Source: Pseudomonadota bacterium | GTDB lineage: Bacteria; Pseudomonadota; Alphaproteobacteria; Rhizobiales; Xanthobacteraceae | Assembly: GCA_023451825.1 (NCBI GenBank) | Contig: JAEXYA010000050.1 | Location: 1-64,000, forward strand | Direction of reading: 5' to 3' | Length of the DNA: 64,000 bases | In this document: positions 43,618 to 51,172 of the stretch, piece after piece | Layout: every line of letters starts with the position of its first letter | Numbering within the stretch: position 1 is the first letter of the stretch | The notes under the pieces: generated by a model | What the model was told of the DNA's origin: nothing | Seen by the model: only the letters and a program-made list of their open reading frames with translations | The model's database searches: none | Translations under genes and position numbers: made by a program

Positions 43618-43664
43618 AGCGAATGGACTTCCCCCGGCAAGGGTGCGGGGGTACGTTTCCCGAC

Positions 43665-44219
43665 ATGTGCAAGCTGCCGAATCCGCTGCTGACTGAATTT
43701 GCTGTCATCGCCGTTTTGGCGATGCCGTCAGCCGCATGGTCGCAGGCCATGCAGCAGCAGACGGTGCCGCAGCAGAAATCCGTGATTATTCAAGTGGCTC
43801 CCGCGCCCGCGACCCAGGCGCCGCCGCCGCCGGCCGCTCTCGTGCCCGCGCCGATGGCCCAGCAGGCGCCGCCGCCAGCCCCGGCCGCGCCGGAAAATCC
43901 CGGTCTTTTCAACGAGATCAACAAGCTGTTCAAAGACACGCCGTCACTGGTCCCGTCATGGTCGCTGCCGACGCTCGGGACCACGAACCTCAACACGGTG
44001 GTGAAAGGCCGCGTGGTCTGCCCGCTTGCGGCCAATGGCGCACCGGATTGCAAGGCCGCGTCCGACAAGCTGTGTCAGAGCAAGGGATATAAAGAGGGCA
44101 AGAGCCTCGATACCGATGCGGCGCAGACCTGTTCGCCAAAGGCGATGATCCCCGGTCGCCAGCCGCAAGAGAGCGACTGCCGGACGGATAACTACGTCAC
44201 CCAGGCCGTCTGCCAGTAG
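43665..44219 (+). CDS. Secreted Pro/Gln-rich protein with C-terminal cysteine domain
   Basis: The 184-residue product (from Met at 43665; 43623 gives 14 more residues) has a signal peptide ending near AWS-QAMQ. A linker of about 50 residues rich in Pro, Ala and Gln follows, then a globular part with five cysteines (VCPLA, DCKAAS, LCQSKGYKEGKSLD, TCSPK, DCRTD). The final residues are VCQ. I recognise no family. It could be a periplasmic or envelope protein stabilised by disulfides. Confidence 0.75.
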   Translation: MCKLPNPLLTEFAVIAVLAMPSAAWSQAMQQQTVPQQKSVIIQVAPAPATQAPPPPAALVPAPMAQQAPPPAPAAPENPGLFNEINKLFKDTPSLVPSWSLPTLGTTNLNTVVKGRVVCPLAANGAPDCKAASDKLCQSKGYKEGKSLDTDAAQTCSPKAMIPGRQPQESDCRTDNYVTQAVCQ

Positions 44220-44369
44220 GCGCATTCCGCCCCGCGGACGCCGCAAGTCTGCCTCTGTATTGCCTCAACGGATTTGCCTTTTCAGCGCTCTTTCTGGCAT
44301 GTTTGCGCTGCATCACAGGCCCGTTTCGCGGGCCGCTTTCATAAGAAACGCCTCGAGGAATCCTCTCCA

Positions 44370-45338
44370 ATGTCCATGCCGGCTCTGTTCAAAAACCGCC
44401 TGTCGCTGCCCGTCATCGGCTCGCCCCTTTTCATTATTTCGGGGCCTGACCTTGTCATCGCGCAGTGCAAGGCCGGCATTGTCGGCTCGTTTCCCGCGTT
44501 GAATGCGCGCCCGGCAGCGCTGCTCGACGAATGGCTGCATCGGATCAAGGAAGAACTCGCCGCGCATGACAAGGCCAATCCGGATCGCCCCTCGGCGCCG
44601 TTCGCGGTCAACCAGATCGTGCACAAGTCCAACAACCGGCTCGATCAGGATCTGGCGCTTTGTGAAAAGCACAAGGTGCCGATGATCATCACCTCGCTCG
44701 GCGCGCGCGAAGAACTCAACCAGGCCGCCCATGGCTGGGGCGGCATCGTCTTCCACGACGTCATCAATCAACGCTTTGCCCATAAGGCGATCGAGAAGGG
44801 GGCCGATGGCCTGATCCTCGTCGCGGCCGGTGCCGGCGGTCATGCCGGCGAACTCTCGCCGCTGGCTTTCGTGGCCGAAACGCGCGCCTGGTTCGATGGC
44901 CCGATCGCGCTGTCCGGCGCCATCGGCAACGGCCGCGCGGTCAAGGCTGCGCGCGTGCTGGGCGCGGACTTCGCCTATATCGGTTCGGCCTTCATCGCGA
45001 CGGAAGAAGCCAATGCGGTGCAGGGCTACAAGGACATGATCGCGTCCTCGGCCGCGGAAGACATCGTCTATTCCAATCTCTTCACCGGCGTGCACGGCAA
45101 CTATCTGAAGCCATCCATCGTTGCCGCCGGCATGGATCCGGACAATTTGCCGGTCTCGGATCCGTCCGCGATGAATTTCGGCACCGATGCCAATGGCGAA
45201 CGCAACAAGCCGAAAGCCTGGAAGGAAATCTGGGGCAGCGGCCAGGGCATCGGCAGTGTCCGGAAGGTCGTGCCGGTCGCCGAACTCGTGGCGCGCCTCA
45301 AGAAGGAGTATGACGAAGCGATCGATCCGGCGTTGTAA
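44370..45338 (+). CDS. Nitronate monooxygenase / NAD(P)H-dependent flavin oxidoreductase
   Basis: The 322-residue FMN TIM-barrel enzyme is of the nitronate monooxygenase family. AAGAGGHAGELSP carries the catalytic His, PIALSGAIGNGRAVKAA and ADFAYIGSAFIATEEA bind FMN phosphate. It oxidises alkyl nitronates or related compounds. GAGGA about ten bases before the ATG at 44370 supports this start. Confidence 0.9.
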   Translation: MSMPALFKNRLSLPVIGSPLFIISGPDLVIAQCKAGIVGSFPALNARPAALLDEWLHRIKEELAAHDKANPDRPSAPFAVNQIVHKSNNRLDQDLALCEKHKVPMIITSLGAREELNQAAHGWGGIVFHDVINQRFAHKAIEKGADGLILVAAGAGGHAGELSPLAFVAETRAWFDGPIALSGAIGNGRAVKAARVLGADFAYIGSAFIATEEANAVQGYKDMIASSAAEDIVYSNLFTGVHGNYLKPSIVAAGMDPDNLPVSDPSAMNFGTDANGERNKPKAWKEIWGSGQGIGSVRKVVPVAELVARLKKEYDEAIDPAL

Positions 45339-45348
45339 AACGTCGGTC

Positions 45349-45375
45349 CCCGGATTGCGCTTCGCTCGATCCGGG
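45349..45375. repeat. Family H hairpin repeat
   Basis: CCCGGAT pairs with ATCCGGG around a 13-base loop. Read on the other strand the loop contains AGCGAAGCG, the same cap as families A-C. It begins ten bases after the nitronate monooxygenase stop. Confidence 0.75.
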
Positions 45376-45403
45376 CGACGCAGGATTACATATCGAGCTC
45401 CCC

Positions 45404-46177
45404 ATGGACGCCATCTACCGCATCGACGGCAACCGCATCATCACCAGCCCGCATGCAGCAGGGCCGTGGAATCCACATATGCAGCACGGTTCGGCGCCAT
45501 CGGCGCTGGTGACGTGGCTCGCAGAACAGTTGCCCACGTCATCGCCCATGGCAGTGACGCGGGTCACCATCGATCTGATGCGGCCGGTGCCGGTGGCGCC
45601 GCTGACTTATGAAATCGAGGTGCTGCGCGAAGGCCGCAAGATCCAGCTGGTCGGCATCCGCCTGCTGTCGAACGGCACCGTCGTCACGACGGCGACAGTG
45701 CTCAAGGTGCGCGTGGAAGAACAGCCGCTTCCAGCCGATATCAAGGACGCGCCGGTCACCGTACCGCTGCCCGATGCGCCCGGTCTGTCCGAGCCGAAAG
45801 ATCACAGCAGCCCGTTCGTGTCCGGCATGACCATCCGCGCCGTACATGGTGGCTTCCTCACGCTTGGTCCCGGCGCGATCTGGTACCGCGCCAACCGCGC
45901 CATCATCGAAGGCCAACCGATGTCGCAGGCGATGCGGGCGGTCATCGCGTCCGACTTCAGCAACGGCTCGTCGTCGGTGCTGAGCTTCAAGGAATGGACG
46001 TTCCTGAATGCAGATCTCAGCGTCAGCATGGCGCGACCGCCGGTCGGCGACTGGATCTTGCTGGATTCGGAGACCTGGATCGGGCCGGATGGCAGCGGCC
46101 TTGCGGCCTCCAAATTGGCGGATGTGAATGGCTATTTCGGCCGAGCGGTGCAGAGCCTGGTGATCGAGCGGCGTTAA
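45404..46177 (+). CDS. Acyl-CoA thioesterase-like double hotdog protein
   Basis: The 257-residue protein looks like a tandem hotdog thioesterase of the TesB/4HBT_3 type. The first half contains SAPSALVTWLAEQL and VTRVTIDLMRPVP. The second half ends in SMARPPVGDWILLDSETWIGPDGSGLAASKLAD, the usual strand-helix of TesB-like enzymes. It may hydrolyse medium or long acyl-CoA. Its TAA stop is the centre of a 16-base palindrome. Confidence 0.85.
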   Translation: MDAIYRIDGNRIITSPHAAGPWNPHMQHGSAPSALVTWLAEQLPTSSPMAVTRVTIDLMRPVPVAPLTYEIEVLREGRKIQLVGIRLLSNGTVVTTATVLKVRVEEQPLPADIKDAPVTVPLPDAPGLSEPKDHSSPFVSGMTIRAVHGGFLTLGPGAIWYRANRAIIEGQPMSQAMRAVIASDFSNGSSSVLSFKEWTFLNADLSVSMARPPVGDWILLDSETWIGPDGSGLAASKLADVNGYFGRAVQSLVIERR

Positions 46178-46183
46178 CGCCGC
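46168..46183. repeat. Palindrome GCGGCGTTAACGCCGC over a stop codon
   Basis: A perfect 16-base palindrome covers the thioesterase stop. The core GCGTTAACGC also occurs at 42527-42536 and 49941-49950, both between genes. Confidence 0.5.
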
Positions 46184-46274
46184 AGCCAAGTTCCAATGGC
46201 ATGCTGGGCGAATGGAACCGGTTCCAGACAACCGGGTTGATGTAGATTGAGCGCGTAGACGGGTTTTCGAGGCG

Positions 46275-47753
46275 ATGTCGGACAAGGCGAAGACGGGTAT
46301 CTGGGGGCTGGACGATATCCTCTCGGGTGGCCTTTCCAGAGGGCATATTTTTCTGGTCGAGGGAGCGCCCGGCACCGGCAAAACCACTGTCGCGCTGCAA
46401 TATCTGCTCGAAGGCGCGCGTCTCGGCGAAAAGGGCCTCTACATCACCCTGTCGGAATCTGAGTCCGAACTGCGGGACGGCGCGGCATCGCATGGCTGGA
46501 CCATCGACGGCAATATCGACGTCTTCGAGCTGCTGCCGCCAGAGAGCCTGCTCGACGACGATCAGCAGCAGAGCCTGCTCTATTCCTCCGATCTCGAGCT
46601 CGGCGAAACCACGCGGCAGATCTTCGATGCCGTCGAGCGCACCAAGCCGAGCCGCGTCGTGCTCGACAGCCTTTCCGAAATTCGCCTGCTGGCGCAAAGC
46701 TCACTGCGTTACCGGCGTCAGATACTTGCCATCAAGCACTACTTCGCGCGCTTCAACACCACCGTTTTGATGCTCGACGATCTCACGGCTGAAGTCGCCG
46801 ATCGCACGGTCCACAGTGTGGCGCATGGCGTGTTCCGGCTGGAAGAGCTGGCGCCTGATTACGGCGCCGAACGCCGTCGTGCGCGTGTCATCAAATATCG
46901 CGGCACCAGATACCGCGGCGGTTTTCACGATGTGACGATCACACGTGGCGGCCTCAACGTGTTTCCCCGCCTTGTGGCGTCCGAACATCGCATCGGCCAG
47001 CAGCGCATTACGCGATCGACGGGCATCGCTGAATTCGATGCACTGCTCGGCGGTGGCATCGAAAGCGGCTCCAGCACGCTGATCTTGGGCCCCGCCGGAA
47101 CCGGTAAATCGCTGGTCGTGCTGATCAACGTCATTGCCGCGATTGAGCGGGGCGAGAAGGCTGCGCTGTTCGTGTTCGACGAAGAGCTCGGATTGCTGAT
47201 GGATCGCATGAAGCAGGTCGGGATCGATCTCGCGGCATTTCGCGATAGCGGAAGCCTCGTGATCGAGCAGGTCGATGCAGCCGAACTATCGCCTGGTGAA
47301 TTTGCGCATCGGGTGCGCAAGCAGGTCGATGAAAAAGATATCAAGATTGTCGTGATCGACAGCCTCAATGGCTATCAGGCAGCGATGCCGGAAGAGAACT
47401 CGCTCGTCCTGCACATTCATGAACTGCTGCAATATCTCAACCGTCGCGGCGCATCGACATTTGTCACCGTGGCGCAGCATGGACTTGTCGGCAATATGCA
47501 GGCGCCGGTGGATATCACTTATCTGGCCGACACTGTGATCCTGCTGCGCTATTTCGAAGCTTTTGGCGCGGTGCATCGGGCGATTTCAGTGATCAAAAAG
47601 CGCACCGGCTCACACGAATCCACCATCCGCGAATATCGTATCGACGGTCGTGGCCTCACCATCGGCGAGCCCCTGAAATCGTTCCAAGGCGTCTTGCGTG
47701 GCGTGCCTCACTATTCCGGCACGACGCCGATGATGGAAGAACGGAAACCGTGA
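46275..47753 (+). CDS. KaiC-like RecA-superfamily ATPase
   Basis: The 492-residue protein has two KaiC domains with Walker A GAPGTGKT (30-37) and GPAGTGKS (272-279). The second domain keeps the catalytic Glu pair (Glu303-Glu304), while the first has a single Glu in LSESESE. At the KaiC autophosphorylation pair Ser431-Thr432 this protein has Thr415-Tyr416, so clock-type phosphorylation is unlikely to be identical. There is no kaiA or kaiB nearby. Its end overlaps the following kinase gene by four bases, pointing to a joint signalling unit. Confidence 0.93.
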   Translation: MSDKAKTGIWGLDDILSGGLSRGHIFLVEGAPGTGKTTVALQYLLEGARLGEKGLYITLSESESELRDGAASHGWTIDGNIDVFELLPPESLLDDDQQQSLLYSSDLELGETTRQIFDAVERTKPSRVVLDSLSEIRLLAQSSLRYRRQILAIKHYFARFNTTVLMLDDLTAEVADRTVHSVAHGVFRLEELAPDYGAERRRARVIKYRGTRYRGGFHDVTITRGGLNVFPRLVASEHRIGQQRITRSTGIAEFDALLGGGIESGSSTLILGPAGTGKSLVVLINVIAAIERGEKAALFVFDEELGLLMDRMKQVGIDLAAFRDSGSLVIEQVDAAELSPGEFAHRVRKQVDEKDIKIVVIDSLNGYQAAMPEENSLVLHIHELLQYLNRRGASTFVTVAQHGLVGNMQAPVDITYLADTVILLRYFEAFGAVHRAISVIKKRTGSHESTIREYRIDGRGLTIGEPLKSFQGVLRGVPHYSGTTPMMEERKP

Positions 47754-49807
47754 GGCCCGGCCCGCTTTCAGAGCGTGCGGTCATTCTGGCACCGAATGGT
47801 CGCGATGCGACGGTTGCAGAAGCCCTTATCCGCGAAGCCGGCTACTACGCCACGGTCTGCAGCGACTTTGCCGAATTGGTCGGTCAGATCGAAAGCGGTG
47901 CTGGCTGTGCCGTGATCGCTGACGAAGCGATCAAAAACGCCGATCTGCGCTATCTCGATCGATGGCTACACAACCAGCCCGTCTGGTCGGATTTTCCGAT
48001 CGTGTTGTTGACCCGGCAAGGCGGAGGCCCGGAGCGCAATCCGGATGCGGCGCGGCTGCGGCAGGTGTTCGGTAACGTCACTTTCCTCGAGCGGCCGTTT
48101 CATCCGACCACGCTGATCAGCGTCGTCGGCTCATCGGTGCGCGGGCGTCGGCGCCAGTACCAGACGCGAACGATCCTTGAAGATCTCAGCGACAGCCAGG
48201 CATTGCTGCAAACGGCGCTCGATGCCGGTCGGCTCGGAACGCTTGAACTGCATCTGCCGGAATTGCGGCTCGAAGTATCCGAGACCACCAAGGCCTGTTT
48301 CGGTCGTTGGCCGGACGAAACGTTTTCCTTCGCCGATCTGCAGGCTTCGATACATCCGGCCGATCGCGAGCAGAGGCAGCGTGCACTGGATGCCACGCTC
48401 ACCACGGGCGTCGACTATAATGTCGAGTATCGATGCGTTTGGGCAGATGGAACCGTGCACTGGGTGGAGACGCGCGCACGTATCGTGCGCGGCCCCGATG
48501 GCCAGCCGAAGACCCTGGTCGGCGTCTCCGTCGACATTACTGTTCGCAAGACGGCGGATATCGAGCGCGACAAACTGTTCAATCAACTGACCGCTGAACG
48601 GGCTGCACTCGCCGAACTCACGGCGACGCTTGAGCAGCGCGTCGAGGAACGCACCGCCGATCTGACGAAAGAATCGGCTGCGCGCGAACGGGCACAGGAA
48701 CAGCTGCGCCAGGCGCAGAAGATGGAGACCATCGGCCAGCTCACCGGCGGCGTGGCGCATGACTTCAACAATCTGCTGATGGCCGTGATGGGCAATCTCG
48801 AATTGCTTCGCAAGCGCATGCCGGATGATCCTCGGTTGAAGCGTCTTGTCGATGGTGCCATGCAGGGCGCCGAGCGTGGCGCATCGCTGACGCAGCGCCT
48901 GCTCGCTTTCGCACGCCAGCAGGATCTGCGGGCAGAGGCGGTCGATCTCGGAATGCTGGTGACCGGCATGAGCGATCTGCTCGACCGCTCGCTTGGCCCG
49001 CGCATCGCGCTCAGTTTCGATATTCCGAAAGGGCTGCCACCGGCACGGATCGATGCCAATCAGCTCGAACTGGCGATCCTCAATCTTGTCATCAATGCCC
49101 GCGACGCCATGCAGGATGGCGGCGCGATCGCGATCAAGATCGCGAGCCATCGCATCAAGCAAAAGGTCGGCGTTCTCAACGCCGGTGATTATCTCAAGGT
49201 CTCGGTGATCGACAACGGCGAAGGCATGTCGCCGGAAACCCTGAAGAAGGCCATCGAGCCGTTCTTCTCGACCAAGCCGGTTGGCAAGGGCACCGGACTT
49301 GGCCTGTCCATGGTGCATGGTCTCGCCGAACAGCTCGGCGGCACGCTCGAACTCACCAGCGTGGTCGGGCAGGGCACCACCGCGACTCTGATCCTGCCGG
49401 CGACCACAGCCTTGCCGGCGGCTGCCGACGAGGTCGCGCCGGAGCGACCGGAGGCGCGATCGGCTGTCATCCTGTTCGTAGACGACGATCCGCTGATCGC
49501 CATGTCCACTGCGGAAATGCTGGAAGATCTCGGACACAAGGTGATCCCCGCCAATTCCGGGCGCGATGCATTGGACATCCTGCGTAGCGCACAGCCCATC
49601 GACCTGATGATGACCGATCATATGATGCCGGGAATGACCGGGGTCGAACTCGCCCTGCAATCGCGCAAAGTGCGGCCGGCGCTACCGATCCTGCTCGCCA
49701 CCGGCTATGCGGACCTGCCCGAAGGGGCGCCGCTCGACCTGCCGCGGCTGGCAAAACCCTATCATCAAGATCAGTTGCGGGATCGGCTCGACCAGTTGCT
49801 GGGGTGA
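47750..49807 (+). CDS. Hybrid histidine kinase / response regulator with PAS domain
   Basis: The 685-residue protein has in order: a degenerate receiver-like domain (about 1-130, ending LERPFHP, with Arg for the usual Lys), a PAS_3 domain (150-268), a coiled coil (272-325), a HisKA helix with phosphoacceptor His337 in VAHDFNNLLM, an ATPase domain (N-box LVINARDAM, DNGEGM 488-493, GTGLGL 514-519) and a C-terminal receiver with phosphoacceptor Asp623 in MTDHMMPG and Lys669. No membrane helix, so it senses cytosolic signals, likely in concert with the KaiC-like partner. GTG start overlaps the kaiC-like TGA. Confidence 0.93.
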   Translation: MRPGPLSERAVILAPNGRDATVAEALIREAGYYATVCSDFAELVGQIESGAGCAVIADEAIKNADLRYLDRWLHNQPVWSDFPIVLLTRQGGGPERNPDAARLRQVFGNVTFLERPFHPTTLISVVGSSVRGRRRQYQTRTILEDLSDSQALLQTALDAGRLGTLELHLPELRLEVSETTKACFGRWPDETFSFADLQASIHPADREQRQRALDATLTTGVDYNVEYRCVWADGTVHWVETRARIVRGPDGQPKTLVGVSVDITVRKTADIERDKLFNQLTAERAALAELTATLEQRVEERTADLTKESAARERAQEQLRQAQKMETIGQLTGGVAHDFNNLLMAVMGNLELLRKRMPDDPRLKRLVDGAMQGAERGASLTQRLLAFARQQDLRAEAVDLGMLVTGMSDLLDRSLGPRIALSFDIPKGLPPARIDANQLELAILNLVINARDAMQDGGAIAIKIASHRIKQKVGVLNAGDYLKVSVIDNGEGMSPETLKKAIEPFFSTKPVGKGTGLGLSMVHGLAEQLGGTLELTSVVGQGTTATLILPATTALPAAADEVAPERPEARSAVILFVDDDPLIAMSTAEMLEDLGHKVIPANSGRDALDILRSAQPIDLMMTDHMMPGMTGVELALQSRKVRPALPILLATGYADLPEGAPLDLPRLAKPYHQDQLRDRLDQLLG

Positions 49808-49921
49808 ACTCTGCGATACGTCGAAGCATCAGCTTCGCGCAATCCCGGCTGGATTATCTTCATCCTGCCAGCCTGGATTCGGCTCTCCATCCGGGGATTT
49901 GTTAACTCGCAATTGCAGCGG

Positions 49922-49938
49922 ATTAACGCTTCGCTAAC
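49922..49938 (+). promoter_or_regulatory. Candidate CtrA-like site
   Basis: TTAA, seven bases, then CTAA lies upstream of the 89-residue gene. The CtrA motif is TTAA-N7-TTAA, so one base differs. Further TTAAC half-sites occur at 49902 and 49944. Weak evidence. Confidence 0.25.
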
Positions 49939-49990
49939 TGGCGTTAACGCACCTTAGGAGAGCTGATTCGACCCAATTGCGGGACTTCGC

Positions 49991-50260
49991 ATGACTAGCG
50001 ACATCCACTCTTCCCGGACACCAGCCTCGCTCGCCGAAATTCGCCGCCGCGTCGCCTTCGCTTTCGGTCGCAACATCCTCTGCCGGGACATCCAGTTCGA
50101 AGTCGTATCGATGCCGCGCCTCAGCGCTGGCGCCAACTGGACCATCAGCATGCAGCCGGTCGCGCCGGACGCCCTCTGGGAAGCCTCTGAAATTCTCTCC
50201 GATATCCAGGACGCCTATATGCTCGCCGACGATCGGGGCAGGCTGTCCTACGCCGCTTAG
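49991..50260 (+). CDS. Small conserved-looking protein of unknown function
   Basis: The 89-residue product has a plausible globular composition: a basic N-terminal helix (LAEIRRRVAFAFGRNILC), then EVVSMPRLSAGANWTISM and an acidic helix ending DRGRLSYAA. No signal peptide or membrane segment. I do not recognise it. It may belong with the TTAAC-rich upstream region. Confidence 0.6.
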   Translation: MTSDIHSSRTPASLAEIRRRVAFAFGRNILCRDIQFEVVSMPRLSAGANWTISMQPVAPDALWEASEILSDIQDAYMLADDRGRLSYAA

Positions 50261-50372
50261 ACGGCGGTCGCCGCTTTCGAGCGGTATGGTTAGGCCTTAA
50301 TTAATCTCCATTTGTGAGGAGAATACCCTGGGATGTCTGGCGACATCCCGCGGGGACTTTTCGCAAACGGAG

Positions 50373-51050
50373 ATGGGCTTGACGCGCACGCTGACCCTTC
50401 TGGTCCTGGGCTGCCTGTTGCTGACCGGTATAGCCGTGGCCAGCATCCTGGGCCGCGACAGCGTGCCGATGCTATCGGCGTCGTGGTCGTCCGATGTTGC
50501 GCAAAGCTCGATCTCGGTGGCGCGCGGTCCTGTCTCCAATCGCGAGGGCAAAAAAGACCGGCTGACGCCTGCCGCGCTGATGGCATCCCTCGATCCCGCC
50601 GATACCGGCCCAGCGGCCGACCAGTTGCGCCAGGCCTTTGCCAATGAAGGTGCGGTCGAGCAGCCGCAGAGTGCGACCGTGCTGCCGCCGGTGGTGGTGC
50701 CGCAGCCGACCGCGCGGCCCAAGGCAGCAGCGAAGAATGCCGGCCACAAGAATTACACGCTCCTCAGCGACGCCCAGATTTCGGCGATCAAGGGACGGCT
50801 GAACCTGACGCCGTCGCAGGAGTCCCACTGGCCGAATATCGAGGTCGCCCTGCGGGCCATCGCCAAGAAGATGCATGACAACAAGCCAGCCTCAGGCAAT
50901 CCGGCGCCGATCGATCCGGACAGCACCGAAGTGCAGCAGCTGAAATCCGCTGCCATGCCGCTGTTGTTCCAGTTGCGCGAAGATCAAAAGCGCGAAGTCC
51001 GCGCCCTGGCCCGGATCATCGGGCTCGAGAAGGTCGCTGCAGCGATCTGA
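50373..51050 (+). CDS. Membrane-anchored or secreted protein with LTxxQ-like motif
   Basis: The 225-residue product has an uncleaved-looking N-terminal hydrophobic helix (LTLLVLGCLLLTGIAVASIL), a low-complexity Pro/Ala/Lys linker (95-120), and a helical C-terminal domain with LNLTPSQESHWPNIEVALRA. That segment resembles the LTxxQ motif of Spy/CpxP periplasmic proteins. Function unknown; envelope stress is a reasonable guess from the motif alone. Confidence 0.75.
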   Translation: MGLTRTLTLLVLGCLLLTGIAVASILGRDSVPMLSASWSSDVAQSSISVARGPVSNREGKKDRLTPAALMASLDPADTGPAADQLRQAFANEGAVEQPQSATVLPPVVVPQPTARPKAAAKNAGHKNYTLLSDAQISAIKGRLNLTPSQESHWPNIEVALRAIAKKMHDNKPASGNPAPIDPDSTEVQQLKSAAMPLLFQLREDQKREVRALARIIGLEKVAAAI

Positions 51051-51172
51051 GGCCCTACTAAATTACCGCAATCTGCGCGGTTCCGCCACACTCTGACAAA
51101 TTGTCGCGGATGTCATCTGCGCTTCGTACACGGCATGCAGAACTTAACGCCTGTTAACTGAAGGGGCGTTGC

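Noticed and set aside
48131..49660. Open frame of 509 codons antisense to the hybrid kinase
   Set aside because: Shadow of a well-supported kinase gene.
46275..49807. A circadian clock operon
   Set aside because: Neither kaiA nor kaiB is present and the phosphosite pair is altered, so a clock cannot be claimed.
51091..51120. Possible Pho box upstream of the Pit gene
   Set aside because: TGTC half-sites are nine bases apart instead of eleven and only one matches well.
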